Shown in pieces: positions 17,029 through 26,390 of a stretch of 61,833 nt of DNA (the first letter of the stretch is position 1; each line of letters opens with the position of its first letter). The stretch is from positions 1-61,833 of the forward strand of contig NZ_JAPDPE010000014.1 in assembly GCF_026283955.1 (NCBI RefSeq), given 5' to 3'. Position numbers and translations under genes: made by a program. The notes below the pieces were generated by a model. That model was not told the DNA's origin. It did no database searches and saw only the letters and a program-made list of their open reading frames with translations. This DNA comes from Dyella silvatica. GTDB lineage: Bacteria; Pseudomonadota; Gammaproteobacteria; Xanthomonadales; Rhodanobacteraceae.

Positions 17029-17946
17029 TCAGAGCGGTTCCAGCCAGCCCCATTGATCGTTGGTCTTGCCGTTGAACAAGCCAAAGAACAACTCTTGCAA
17101 ACGACGGGTGACGCGGCCGGCTTTGCCCGCGCCGACCTGCTTGCCATCGACCGAACGGATCGGGGTGATTTCGGCGGCGGTGCCGCACATCAGCAACTCG
17201 TCGGCCAGGTACAGGTATTCGCGCGGGATATCCCGTTCGACCACTTCGATGCCGTCTTCGCGGGCCAGCGTTTTCAGCGTATCGCGGGTGATGCCGGCAA
17301 GAATCGAGGCACTGGCCGGGGTGGTGTGCAGCACGCCGTCGAAGACCAGGAACAAGTTCTCGCCAGCGCCTTCGCTAAGCAGGCCGCTGGAGGCCAGGGC
17401 GATGCCCTCGCCAAAGCCCAGGCGACGCGCCTCACGGGCGATCAGCTGGCCGGAAAGATAATTGCCGCCAGCCTTGGCACCGGCGGGGATCGTGTTGGGC
17501 GCGAAACGCTGCCAGCTCGATACACAGGCGTCGATACCGCTTTCCAGTGCCTCCGGCCCAAGGTAAGGGCCCATCGGCCATGCGGCTACGGCCACATCGA
17601 TCGGCGTTTCGGCGGAGAGGCCAAAGCCGCCCAGGCCACGGTAGGCCACGGGGCGCAGATAGGCGGCGCCCAATTCGTTCTTCTTGATCACGTTGCGGCA
17701 GGCGGCCGCCAGCTCATCTTGCGAGTAAGGCAAGACCATGTCGTAGATCTTGGCCGATTGATACAAGCGTTTGAGATGGTCGGTAAGGCGGAAAATCGCC
17801 GCGCCGTCCGGGGTGGCGTAGCTACGGATACCCTCAAATACCGAGGAGCCATAGTGCAGGGCATGTGACATCACATGTGTGGTGGCTTCCTGCCATGGCT
17901 TGATATTGCCGTTTTGCCAAATCCATTCCGGGTACTGCTGCGCCAT
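17029..17946 (-). CDS. ilvE: Branched-chain amino acid aminotransferase IlvE
   Basis: IlvE transfers the amino group between glutamate and the keto acids of leucine, isoleucine and valine, using PLP. The 305-residue product starts MAQQYPEWIWQNGNIKPWQEA and has the class IV fold: HALHYGSSVFEGIR, YLRPVAYRG, the lysine region KAGGNYLSGQLIAREA, and EGAGENLF. The ATG at 17946 follows GGAG by seven bases; the in-frame extension to 17973 is rejected. It is convergent with the NRPS operon. The family includes D-amino acid transaminases, but the motifs and length fit IlvE well. Confidence 0.94.
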   Translation of the reverse strand: MAQQYPEWIWQNGNIKPWQEATTHVMSHALHYGSSVFEGIRSYATPDGAAIFRLTDHLKRLYQSAKIYDMVLPYSQDELAAACRNVIKKNELGAAYLRPVAYRGLGGFGLSAETPIDVAVAAWPMGPYLGPEALESGIDACVSSWQRFAPNTIPAGAKAGGNYLSGQLIAREARRLGFGEGIALASSGLLSEGAGENLFLVFDGVLHTTPASASILAGITRDTLKTLAREDGIEVVERDIPREYLYLADELLMCGTAAEITPIRSVDGKQVGAGKAGRVTRRLQELFFGLFNGKTNDQWGWLEPL

Positions 17947-18033
17947 GTCGATTCTCCAAGAAATGCGCGACATGATAACCGCTCAGGTGTTAGCAAAGGC
18001 TTTCATGCCTGGGCGACTTCTTGCGGTACGCGC

Positions 18034-18618
18034 TTAACCGGCGTTACGCAGCCACAGGCAGCCATATTGACGCACCACGGTGAAATGCTGTTTGTGCAGA
18101 TTGCCATCCGCTTCATCGGTGCCGGTGCGCACGACCAGTCGGTTGGTTTTCGCGCTGGTGGATGGCTCGGGGTTGGGTGCCTTGGTGCCGTCGATGGAAA
18201 GATCGCTGCTATCGACCGGCGCATCTTCGGGCGTGTCATCGGGGTCGACACCGAGCAGCGGCTGTTTCATCAAGGCTGTCAGCGAACGGATGTTGGCCAC
18301 CGTCGCGCTGCTGCCATAACCATTCCACAGCATCAGCCCGGCGAGCCGGTTAGGGTCGCGACTGGCGAAGGCGTCGATCACGCTTTGCCGCAGCTCGGCC
18401 AGATTGGCCGCGCATAAGATCGGCGGTGGCTCAATGCTGTTGGGTGCCGTCGCCGAACGGGCTGGGGCTTGCGTCGCTTGGGCTTGCACGGCGGGGCAGG
18501 GTTGGTCGGTGAAAACCGGGCCGCCATTGGCACCGATGCAGCGATGGATCACGCTTTGCGCGGTGGCAGGCATGGCGAAGACGAGCAGCAGCAATAGAGG
18601 CAGATAGGGCAGGCGCAT
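18034..18618 (-). CDS. Secreted DUF4124-like protein of unknown function
   Basis: This 194-residue protein begins with a clear signal peptide (LLLLLVFAMPATAQS, cleaved near residue 21). A short DUF4124-like segment follows, HRCIGANGGPVFTDQPC, a motif common in Xanthomonadales periplasmic proteins. The rest is low in recognisable motifs, with a proline- and aspartate-rich linker in the middle and a C-terminus ending YGCLWLRNAG. It sits between ilvE and metF on the same strand without overlap. The ATG at 18618 puts the signal peptide at the N-terminus; the extension to 18669 does not. Function is unknown. Confidence 0.7.
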   Translation of the reverse strand: MRLPYLPLLLLLVFAMPATAQSVIHRCIGANGGPVFTDQPCPAVQAQATQAPARSATAPNSIEPPPILCAANLAELRQSVIDAFASRDPNRLAGLMLWNGYGSSATVANIRSLTALMKQPLLGVDPDDTPEDAPVDSSDLSIDGTKAPNPEPSTSAKTNRLVVRTGTDEADGNLHKQHFTVVRQYGCLWLRNAG

Positions 18619-18710
18619 GCGTGCAGCATACCCGCCGCGAGGGCGGTAATACTCTCGACTGCGCAGCATCTGGCGGTGCCGCCCGGAGACCGGTTAACGG
18701 CAACTCAGGG

Positions 18711-19532
18711 CTACAACTGCTGCAACACCAATTGCGTCGTCTTGGCGCGATTAAGCGTATAAAAGTGCAGGCCCGGCGCGCCGCCGTCGAGCAGTCGGCG
18801 GCATAGCTGCGCGACCACTTCGGCGCCCAGGGCGCGCACCGATTCGGCGTCATCGCCATGTGCTTGCATGCGCTTGGCGATCCAGCGCGGAATTTCCGCC
18901 CCACACGATTCCGAGAAGCGCTTTAGCTGGGTGTAGTTAGAGATCGGCATGATGCCCGGCACGATCGGGATGTTGACCCCCAGTCGCTGCACGTCGTCGA
19001 CAAAGCGGAAATACGCGTCGGCGTTGTAAAAATACTGGGTGATCGCGCCATTCGCGCCGGCATCGACCTTGGCCTTGAAATGACGCAGATCGACCAGCGC
19101 GTCGTCGGCCTGCGGGTGCATCTCGGGGTAGGCCGCCACTTCGATGTGAAAGTGATCGCCGCTGTGTTCGCGGATGAACCGCACGAGCTCGGCGGCGTAA
19201 CGAAAATCGCCGGTGGTCGCCATGCCCGAAGGCAGGTCCCCGCGCAGCGCGACGATGCGGCGATAACCCGCCGCCCGGTAGCCGCTGAGCAATTGGGCCA
19301 ACTCGGCGCGGGTACCGCCCACGCAGGAGAGGTGGGGCGCCACATCAAGGCCGTGTTGCTGGTGCAGATGCTGCACGGTTTCGCTGGTGTAGCTGAGGGT
19401 GGAGCCGCCGGCGCCAAAGGTCACCGACACGTAGTCCGGCGCCAACGGCTTCAGCGCACTGGCTGCACGGTCGAGCTGGGTACGCTGTTCGTCGGTCTTG
19501 GGCGGAAAGAATTCGAAGCTGATCGGCGGCAT
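18711..19532 (-). CDS. metF: 5,10-Methylenetetrahydrofolate reductase MetF
   Basis: MetF reduces methylene-THF to methyl-THF with NADH and FAD, supplying the methyl group for methionine. The 273-residue sequence begins MPPISFEFFPPKTDEQR and has the TIM-barrel signatures VSVTFGAGGS, LRGDLP, GANGAITQYFYNADAYF and PIVPGIMPI. Length is typical of the short bacterial form without a regulatory domain. An operator-like palindrome shared with metK and metE lies about 35-65 bases upstream (19566-19597). The metE, metK and ahcY genes of the same cycle are within 18 kb. Confidence 0.95.
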   Translation of the reverse strand: MPPISFEFFPPKTDEQRTQLDRAASALKPLAPDYVSVTFGAGGSTLSYTSETVQHLHQQHGLDVAPHLSCVGGTRAELAQLLSGYRAAGYRRIVALRGDLPSGMATTGDFRYAAELVRFIREHSGDHFHIEVAAYPEMHPQADDALVDLRHFKAKVDAGANGAITQYFYNADAYFRFVDDVQRLGVNIPIVPGIMPISNYTQLKRFSESCGAEIPRWIAKRMQAHGDDAESVRALGAEVVAQLCRRLLDGGAPGLHFYTLNRAKTTQLVLQQL

Positions 19533-19565
19533 CGCGGCAGGTCTCGTAGCGGCGTTTTGGCGAGT

Positions 19566-19597
19566 ATATATCTCTTTCTCGGGATGGAAAGATATAT
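19566..19597 (-). promoter_or_regulatory. Operator-like palindrome upstream of metF
   Basis: ATATCTCTTTC (19568-19578) and GAAAGATAT (19587-19595) form an imperfect inverted repeat around TCGGGATG. Similar sites precede metK (33403-33432) and metE (36444-36469). The shared core on the plus strand is CTCT, then CGG(A/G)AT(A/G)GA. SahR, the SAH-responsive ArsR-family repressor of methionine genes in Proteobacteria, is a plausible ligand; this is inference. Confidence 0.55.
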
Positions 19598-19740
19598 GGA
19601 TGAACAGCCTGCTGCCTGGCGGTATTTTCTGGCGGTGCTGGTTGGCGTTTTGGCTACGGGGGGATGACCGGGGCTAGCTTTTAGTGGTGTCGCAAGTGTT
19701 TACCTCTTCCCCGCGCGTGGGGAGCCCGGTCCCGATGGGG

Positions 19741-21924
19741 TTATTCCGGTTGGGAGATATAGCGGCTGCGGGTGCCGTCGGGACGGATGGCGGTGATGCT
19801 GTGGGCGTCGTACTGATCGCCATGGGACTGGCGGGTTTCATCGGCGAAGTTGGCGATCAATCGGGTGCCGTCGGCAAACGTGGTTTGTTGCAGGCGCTTG
19901 TCGGGCGATAACCCACGCCAGTCGGTCAATGCCTGGGTGGCCAGTGCCTGGTGCAGTGGTCGGAAGAACGCATCCTGTCGCCGCATCGACGGCAGTCGGG
20001 TTTTCAGGCTGGCTGCGCTCAGGTGGTACAGCGGCGGTACGTTGTAGAGCAGCTGTGTCAGTTCGTTTTCGATATGTACGTTGCTGAGCTTGAGATTGTC
20101 GAACGACCAGTGATGGGTGGTGATGATGGAGTCATGGAATACCGCCTGATAAAGCGGCAACCGATAAGTCGGGTCGATATACACCGTGCGATAAAGCGCC
20201 TTCAGCGGCACCGGTTTGAAAAACACGCTGGGCTCATCGGCGGGATACCAGTTGCCGAGGTAATAAGGCGATGTTTTGTTTTTCCTGGCGCCGCTGCCCA
20301 TGTCGGGATCGCCCCAGGCAATCACCGGCGTTTGCATGCCGTGGGCAAACACGAAACCTTGTGCGGTGGTGGCGTTGCCGTCTTCGGAACCGGTGGGCAA
20401 ATGCAGCGTCTCGGCCAGCCAGCGCATGCTGGCGATATAGCCTTGCGCATTCTGCTGTTGGGTCATGGTTGCGCCGGGGCGATAACTGTCGAACACCATC
20501 GCGGTGGCATAGGCATCCAGAAACCAGCTGTTGAACGGCACCTTGTTGCGCAGCGCATGGACGCGCGCTTCCATCAACGGTTTTACACAGCGCGGATCGG
20601 TGTAATGACCGGATTGTTGAAAGCCGCTCTTCGGTTTGCCGTTGTCGAGCACGATGGCGCAATGCTGGTAGGCCTGCTGGCCGAGGTGGGCCGTGATCCA
20701 GTCAGGGTTTTCCTGTCGCGACAGCGCCGTTTCGTAGGAGTCATAGGGGCCGATCAGATAACCGGCATGTACCGCGGCGGCTATCGCTTCGGGATGCCAT
20801 AAACCGCCCTCCCAGCCATCGCCAAGCCCCAGCCACAGGCGTGACATGCCCGAGGCCCGCAATTGCTCGATGGTGGCGATGGATACGCCACCGCCCCATT
20901 GCGTGAGATCGGGTTTGAGTGCCTGGCCAAACACCTCGGCGACTTGCGTGCGCAAGCTGCCGTAGCTGTCCGCCAGTGCGCTCATGTCAGGCTCATCGTC
21001 AAGCCACTGCGCGCGTGCCTTGCTGTTGAGCGCGGCATTGAGTGCGGCGATAAGCACTCCTTGCTGGTAATGATCAGGCGTGGTTTTTACCTGTTTGAGC
21101 ATCGCGCTGGCTTCGCTGCTGAAGCGGCCAAGCAGATCGACCGCCAGCGGTTGCCGGCTGCGCAGCACGACAAGCAGGGCAGGCCAGTGATCGACGTCTT
21201 TGACGGCTAGCAGGCCACTACCCCACAGGTAGGTATGGGTGGCGCCCATCAGTTTATCGATGTCCGGTGTCTTGGCGATTTTTTCCTTGAGCGATTCGAA
21301 GCGACCGTTGTCGATCAGCCACTGCCGATAACGCTTTGCGCCCGCCAAGGGATCGGCTGCGCCCAGATGCAGCAGCATGGTCAACGGCGCGCCGGGGTCG
21401 AGCCGGGTGAATTGATGACTGGCAGCGATGGTCAGTGCATCGCCATCGGCGGCGAGCAGCAAGCGATTATTAAAGGGGTTGGTCAGCAGCCAGCTCAGTG
21501 AGAACGCGCCGTGATCCATACCCCAGAGCGGCAAGCTCAGGTCTTGCGTGGTGTTGAGTTCGTTGAGCTGCTTGGTGATAAAGCCTTGCCAGGCGCTATT
21601 GCCGCGCGGCACGTAATGCCCCTCGGCAAGCGGCAGAATCAAGCCTTGCCCCATGGCTGCCGCGGGTTGCCTGAGAAAATCCAGCGTGGCGGCGGTTTTG
21701 GCTTGAATCGTCAAGGCTAGATCAGGCCCTTGCAGGCTGGCTTCGATGCGATAGGCGCCGTTATCCCATTGCCAGCGCGTATGTACATCCGTGCTGCTCA
21801 GCTCGGATACCGCATGCGAGGCGGGGCATGCGGATCCTTTCTTTGTTGCTTTAAGCGCGATCGTTCCGACGGTAACCGATAGGCCGGGGTAGCGAGTGAC
21901 ACGCAGCGGGTATTTTTCGGGCAT
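19741..21924 (-). CDS. Putative glycoside hydrolase (GH101/GH129-related)
   Basis: This 727-residue protein has a glycosidase-like layout: an N-terminal beta-rich part (to about 230), a central barrel-like region containing WLGLGDGWEGGLWH, PYDSYETA, NSWFLDAYATAM and VIAWGDPDMGSGA, and a C-terminal beta domain. The whole resembles proteins annotated as related to GH101/GH129 alpha-N-acetylgalactosaminidases. I see no signal peptide. The only plausible ATG (21922-21924) directly abuts the T run of the ahcY terminator, with no ribosome site, so the N-terminus may be truncated or the gene poorly expressed. The substrate cannot be told. Confidence 0.6.
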   Translation of the reverse strand: MPEKYPLRVTRYPGLSVTVGTIALKATKKGSACPASHAVSELSSTDVHTRWQWDNGAYRIEASLQGPDLALTIQAKTAATLDFLRQPAAAMGQGLILPLAEGHYVPRGNSAWQGFITKQLNELNTTQDLSLPLWGMDHGAFSLSWLLTNPFNNRLLLAADGDALTIAASHQFTRLDPGAPLTMLLHLGAADPLAGAKRYRQWLIDNGRFESLKEKIAKTPDIDKLMGATHTYLWGSGLLAVKDVDHWPALLVVLRSRQPLAVDLLGRFSSEASAMLKQVKTTPDHYQQGVLIAALNAALNSKARAQWLDDEPDMSALADSYGSLRTQVAEVFGQALKPDLTQWGGGVSIATIEQLRASGMSRLWLGLGDGWEGGLWHPEAIAAAVHAGYLIGPYDSYETALSRQENPDWITAHLGQQAYQHCAIVLDNGKPKSGFQQSGHYTDPRCVKPLMEARVHALRNKVPFNSWFLDAYATAMVFDSYRPGATMTQQQNAQGYIASMRWLAETLHLPTGSEDGNATTAQGFVFAHGMQTPVIAWGDPDMGSGARKNKTSPYYLGNWYPADEPSVFFKPVPLKALYRTVYIDPTYRLPLYQAVFHDSIITTHHWSFDNLKLSNVHIENELTQLLYNVPPLYHLSAASLKTRLPSMRRQDAFFRPLHQALATQALTDWRGLSPDKRLQQTTFADGTRLIANFADETRQSHGDQYDAHSITAIRPDGTRSRYISQPE

Positions 21925-21953
21925 AAAAAAAGAGCGGCCCGCAGGCCGCTCTT
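21925..21953 (-). terminator. Rho-independent terminator of ahcY
   Basis: On the minus strand, AAGAGCGGCC pairs with GGCCGCTCTT across a CGCA-type loop and a run of seven T follows. It lies about 60 bases after the ahcY stop. The T run ends at the proposed start of the glycoside hydrolase gene. Between ahcY and the stem, a CAATAACGCCGAT unit is repeated in tandem (about 21990-22020). Confidence 0.85.
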
Positions 21954-22013
21954 GTCGATCACTTAGCCGCCAGTTGGCAGCGAGCCATCAATAACGCCGA
22001 TCAATAACGCCGA

Positions 22014-23444
22014 TTAATAACGGTAATGATCCGGCTTGTACGGACCTTCCACCGGCACGCCGATGTAAGCGGCCTGTTCCGGGGTGAGCTTGGTCAGCTT
22101 CACGCCGATCTGCTCCAGGTGCAGGCGAGCCACTTCTTCGTCCAGCTTTTTCGGCAGGCGATAAACGGTCTTCTCGTACTTGTCCTTGTTCGTCCACAAG
22201 TCGATCTGCGCCAGCGTCTGGTTGCTGAAGCTGTTGGACATCACGAAGCTCGGATGGCCATGCGCGCAACCCAGGTTCACCAGACGGCCTTCGGCCAGCA
22301 TGTAAATGCTGTTGCCGCCGGCGAAGGTGTAGCGGTCGACCTGCGGCTTGATGGTTTCGCGGGTGACGCCTTTGGCGGTGTTCAAGCGGTCGATCTGGAT
22401 TTCGTTATCGAAGTGACCGATGTTGCAGACCAGGGCGTTGTTCTTCATCGCCGCCATGTGCTCAAGCGTGATGATGTCCTTGTTGCCGGTGGTGGTGACA
22501 TAGATGTCGGCCAGGCCGAGGGTGTCTTCCACCGGGGCGACCTGGAAGCCTTCCATCGCGGCCTGCAGGGCGTTGATCGGGTCGATCTCGGTCACGATGA
22601 CGCGAGCGCCAAAGCCCTTCAGCGAATGCGCGCAGCCCTTGCCGACGTCGCCATAACCGCAGACCACGGCGACCTTGCCGGCCACCATCAGGTCGGTAGC
22701 GCGCTTGATGCCGTCAGCCAGCGATTCGCGGCAGCCGTACAGGTTGTCGAACTTGCTCTTGGTCACCGAGTCGTTGACGTTGATGGCCGGCACCAGCAAC
22801 TGGCCGGCTTCGGCGAGCTGATACAGGCGATGCACGCCGGTGGTGGTCTCCTCGGAGACGCCGCGCCAATCGGCGGCGACCTTTTTCCAGAAGCCCGGGC
22901 GCTCTTTCAGCACGCGCTTGAGCAGATCCTTGATCACTTGCTCTTCGTGATTCGGGCTGTCGGTATTGACCCAGTCGCTGCCATTTTCCAGCTCAAGGCC
23001 TTTGTGGATCAGCAAGGTGGCGTCGCCGCCGTCGTCGACGATCAGCTCTGGGCCGAGCTCGCCCGGGTGGGTCAGCATGTCCAGGGTGCAATCCCAATAC
23101 TCTTCCAGGGTCTCGCCTTTCCAGGCGAATACCGGCAGGCCGCCGGCCGCCATCGCCGCGGCGACGTCGTCCTGGGTCGAGAAGATGTTGCACGAAGCCC
23201 AGCGCACCGACGCGCCCAGCTCACGCAGGGTTTCGGCGAGAACGGCGGTTTCTTTGGTGACATGCAGCGAGCCGGACAGGCGCACGCCCTTCAGCGGCTT
23301 TTCTTTGGCGTAGCGAGCGCGGATCTGCATCAGGCCGGGCATTTCTTCTTCGGCCATGCGAATACGGCGGCGGCCGAGTTCGGCAAGGGAGATATCGCGG
23401 ACGTTGAAGTCCTGATGGGCGGAATCTTTGGTGACAGCATTCAT
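22014..23444 (-). CDS. ahcY: Adenosylhomocysteinase AhcY
   Basis: AhcY hydrolyses S-adenosylhomocysteine to adenosine and homocysteine with NAD, removing the inhibitor left by methyltransferases. The 476-residue protein shows [51 protein letters not shown], the NAD-binding [13 protein letters not shown] and the C-terminal YKPDHYRY. An insert typical of the long bacterial form is present. A SAH riboswitch lies 46-116 bases upstream on the same strand, so the enzyme is induced by its own substrate. GGAG lies nine bases before the ATG. A strong terminator follows. Confidence 0.97.
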   Translation of the reverse strand: MNAVTKDSAHQDFNVRDISLAELGRRRIRMAEEEMPGLMQIRARYAKEKPLKGVRLSGSLHVTKETAVLAETLRELGASVRWASCNIFSTQDDVAAAMAAGGLPVFAWKGETLEEYWDCTLDMLTHPGELGPELIVDDGGDATLLIHKGLELENGSDWVNTDSPNHEEQVIKDLLKRVLKERPGFWKKVAADWRGVSEETTTGVHRLYQLAEAGQLLVPAINVNDSVTKSKFDNLYGCRESLADGIKRATDLMVAGKVAVVCGYGDVGKGCAHSLKGFGARVIVTEIDPINALQAAMEGFQVAPVEDTLGLADIYVTTTGNKDIITLEHMAAMKNNALVCNIGHFDNEIQIDRLNTAKGVTRETIKPQVDRYTFAGGNSIYMLAEGRLVNLGCAHGHPSFVMSNSFSNQTLAQIDLWTNKDKYEKTVYRLPKKLDEEVARLHLEQIGVKLTKLTPEQAAYIGVPVEGPYKPDHYRY

Positions 23445-23489
23445 GAGTAAGGCTCCGGAAGCTTGCGATAGGGGTATCGCATGGTTAAC

Positions 23490-23560
23490 CGGGCGCCGTT
23501 ACAAGGTCATTCCGCCAAGCCTGGCCGTTCACATGCACGGTCGCAGCGCCCCTTAGCGAA
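23490..23560 (-). ncRNA. S-adenosylhomocysteine (SAH) riboswitch in the ahcY leader
   Basis: Read on the minus strand, CGCTAAG (23552-23558) pairs with CTTGGCG (23513-23519) as helix P1. Just inside it is GGGGCGCTGCGAC, matching the family core GAGGAGCGCUGCRAC. CCAGGCTTGG follows, matching CCAGGCUCG. Finally AACGGCGCCCG (ending near 23491) supplies GCGCCC, which pairs with GGGCGC to close the pseudoknot. Relative to the usual GAGCGC/GCGCUC pair both sides have changed together, which is covariation supporting the fold. A TATACT hexamer (23569-23574) would start transcription just before it. SAH binding is expected to turn ahcY on. Confidence 0.85.
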
Positions 23561-23724
23561 GACTGCCGAGTATACCTCCAGGCTCGCCGAGAGGCAGCAG
23601 CCGATGGTGAACAGGCGCGCGGATTTTCTGCTGCTGTCCCGGCCCGCAGGCATGACTGATGGCCTAGGCCCGGCAGGCGAGTAACCGCTAAGGTCGCAAA
23701 ATCATTCGACAGGCGTGGCCGTGT

Positions 23725-26196
23725 ATGTACAGACCCAACCGACGTTTTGCCCTACTCGCCGCGCTTTGGGTGTGCTGCCCGCTGGCCCTGGTCGCGCAGA
23801 CGGCGCCTGTCGCAGGTGGCTATGAGCTGCCGCCTGCACCCTTGCAGGCGGTGGTCGATGCGCCGCGGCCGCCGCAGTTGTCGATCAGCCCGCATCACGA
23901 CTTGATGGCGCTGTCGCAGACCCCGGCCTTGCCAGGTATCGACGTGGTGGCGCAGCCCGAGCTGAAGCTGGCCGGCCTGCGCATCAATCCGCGCACCTAT
24001 GCGCAAAGCCGCTTCAGCTTCGGCAGCGACTTGTGGCTGATGGATATCGCCAGCGGCAAGGAAATCCGCCTGCAAGGTTTGCCCTCGCCGTTGTCGCTTG
24101 CGACCTCGCAGTGGTCGCCGGATCAGCGCTATCTGGCGTTTAATCGGGTGGACGCCAAGGCGGGCAGCAATGAACTGTGGCTGGTGGATGTCGCGGCGCG
24201 CAGCGCACGCAAGCTCACTACCTTGCCGTTGAATACCGTGGCTGGCGCGGGTTATCGCTGGATGCCGGACAGTCAGCAGCTGCTGGTGCTGGTGCGGCCC
24301 GAGGGGCAGGGCAGCGTGGCGGCATCCGATGGTATCCCGAGCGGGCCGAATGTACAGGCGACCCAGGCCGGTGGTGGCGTCAAGGCCATTCGCACCTATC
24401 AAGATCTGCTGAAGAACGAGGACGACGCGCGCCGCTTCGAACATTACCTGCTGACCCAGGCCGTGTTGATCGACCTCAAAGGGCGCGTTTCCAAGATCGG
24501 CACGCCGGCGCTGACCACCGGGCTGGCACCGTCGCCGGATGGGCATTACCTGTTGCGTGAGCGGATCGAGCGGCCGTTCTCGTATCTGGTGCCGGTCGAT
24601 GGTTTTCCACATCGGATCGAAGTGCTGGATTTGCAGGGGGCGCTGGTCAAGGAGATTGCCCATCTGCCACTGGTCGAAGGCCTGCCCACCGGCAACGACG
24701 CCGTGCCCACCGGCGTGCGCCATATCGAGTGGCGTAACGATGCGCCGGCAAGCCTGGTCTGGGCCGAGGCGCAGGACGGTGGCGACCCGGCCAGCAAGGC
24801 GGATATCCGCGATGCCGTGCTGATGCAGGCCGCGCCTTTCACTCAGCCGCCAGTGACGCTGGCTCGCCTGAGCACGCGCTATGCCGGCATCTACTGGGGT
24901 AGCGGCGAGCTGGCCCTGCTGAGCGAGTCGTGGTGGAAAACCCGCAAGATCAAAGAGTGGCGCATTGCGCCGGATCATCCGCAACAGGCGCCGCAGCTGA
25001 TTCGCGATGCCTCGTCCGAAGACCGTTATAAAGATCCCGGTGAACCGGTGACGGTGCGTAACGAGCGAGGTCAATCGCTGCTGCTGGTCACCGCGGATGG
25101 CGAAAGCATTTACCGCATCGGCGAAGGCGCCTCACCCGAAGGCGACCGGCCGTTCTTGAACAAGGTCAGCCTGCGCGATGGGCAAAGCACCGAGCTGTTC
25201 CGGTCGCAGGCGCCGTACTACGAAGCACCGAAAGTGCTGCTGGATAACACCGGCCAATCGCTGCTGACCGCGCGCGAATCACCCACCGAGCCCACGAATT
25301 ACTACGTACACAATCTCGCCGCGCCTACCACTGCGCCGCGTGCATTGACGCGTTTCCCCGATCCCACGCCGCAACTCAAGGGCGTGAGCAAGCAACAGAT
25401 CCGCTACAAGCGCAAAGACGGCGTGGAGCTGACCGGCACGCTTTATCTGCCGCCGCATTACGATCCCAAGCGCGACGGTCCGCTGCCGATGCTGATGTGG
25501 GCTTATCCGGCCGAGTTCAAATCGGCCGATGCGGCGGGTCAGGTCACCGATTCGCCGTACCGTTTCAACCGCATCAGCTACTGGGGCCCGCAGGCTTTCC
25601 TGTCGATGGGTTATGCGGTGCTGGACAACTTCTCGGTGCCGATCGTCGGCGAGGGCAACAAGGAACCCAACGACACTTACGTGCCGCAGCTGGTCGCCAG
25701 TGCCGAAGCCGCCGTCGATGAAGTGGTGCGCCGTGGCGTGGCCGACCGCAATCGCATTGCCGTCGGCGGGCACTCCTATGGTGCGTTCATGACCGCCAAC
25801 CTGCTCGCGCATTCGCGCTTGTTCAAGGCCGGTATCGCCCGCAGCGGCGCTTACAACCGCACGCTGACGCCGTTCGGCTTCCAGGCCGAGGAGCGCAATT
25901 ACTGGCAGGCCAAAGACGTTTATCAGGCCATGGCGCCGTTCAACTATGCCGACCAGATCAAAGACGCCTTGCTGATGATCCACGGCGAGCAAGACAACAA
26001 CTCCGGCACCTTCCCGATTCAGAGCGAGCGCATGTATGCCGCGATCAAAGGCCTGGGCGGTACCGCGCGACTGGTGCTGCTGCCGAACGAGGCGCATGCC
26101 TACCGTGCGCGCGAGTCGGTGATGCAGATGCTGGCCGAAACCAATCACTGGCTGGAGCGCTACATCGGTCCGGGCAAGCCGACCGCCAAGCACTGA
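23725..26196 (+). CDS. S9-family serine peptidase (prolyl oligopeptidase fold)
   Basis: This 823-residue exported peptidase has a signal peptide (LLAALWVCCPLALVAQ, cleaved near residue 25), a beta-propeller region (about 60-560) and a C-terminal alpha/beta hydrolase domain. The nucleophile is in GGHSYGAFM, the aspartate in HGEQDNNSGTFP and the histidine in PNEAHAYRARES. The overall layout resembles the glutamyl endopeptidase-like S9 group found in Xanthomonadales and plant chloroplasts. It probably degrades peptides in the periplasm. It stands alone, divergent from ahcY; the start is the ATG placing the signal peptide at the N-terminus. Confidence 0.88.
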   Translation: MYRPNRRFALLAALWVCCPLALVAQTAPVAGGYELPPAPLQAVVDAPRPPQLSISPHHDLMALSQTPALPGIDVVAQPELKLAGLRINPRTYAQSRFSFGSDLWLMDIASGKEIRLQGLPSPLSLATSQWSPDQRYLAFNRVDAKAGSNELWLVDVAARSARKLTTLPLNTVAGAGYRWMPDSQQLLVLVRPEGQGSVAASDGIPSGPNVQATQAGGGVKAIRTYQDLLKNEDDARRFEHYLLTQAVLIDLKGRVSKIGTPALTTGLAPSPDGHYLLRERIERPFSYLVPVDGFPHRIEVLDLQGALVKEIAHLPLVEGLPTGNDAVPTGVRHIEWRNDAPASLVWAEAQDGGDPASKADIRDAVLMQAAPFTQPPVTLARLSTRYAGIYWGSGELALLSESWWKTRKIKEWRIAPDHPQQAPQLIRDASSEDRYKDPGEPVTVRNERGQSLLLVTADGESIYRIGEGASPEGDRPFLNKVSLRDGQSTELFRSQAPYYEAPKVLLDNTGQSLLTARESPTEPTNYYVHNLAAPTTAPRALTRFPDPTPQLKGVSKQQIRYKRKDGVELTGTLYLPPHYDPKRDGPLPMLMWAYPAEFKSADAAGQVTDSPYRFNRISYWGPQAFLSMGYAVLDNFSVPIVGEGNKEPNDTYVPQLVASAEAAVDEVVRRGVADRNRIAVGGHSYGAFMTANLLAHSRLFKAGIARSGAYNRTLTPFGFQAEERNYWQAKDVYQAMAPFNYADQIKDALLMIHGEQDNNSGTFPIQSERMYAAIKGLGGTARLVLLPNEAHAYRARESVMQMLAETNHWLERYIGPGKPTAKH

Positions 26197-26390
26197 GCCG
26201 CTAAGGCAGGTTGGGCTGAACGAAGGGGTGCCCAACAACGCTGACCGCCGCGCCTGGTTGGGGTTCGCATGTGCTCACCGCAACCTACGGCTTGCGCGCG
26301 GTGGCGTTCGTGGTCGTGTGGCAGTGCAGCAAAGATGGGCGGCTTGGGGTAGTCTCTGGCCTTCCACTCCCTGCGGATCGCATCGCCTCG

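Noticed and set aside
19584-19667. Small open frame of 27 codons (MERYMDEQPAAW...) with a hydrophobic end, divergent from metF.
   Set aside because: It begins inside the metF operator palindrome and lacks a convincing ribosome site or conservation evidence.
22026-23450. 474-codon open frame antisense to ahcY.
   Set aside because: A shadow of G/C-rich codon use; it has no ribosome site or domain, and ahcY is certain.
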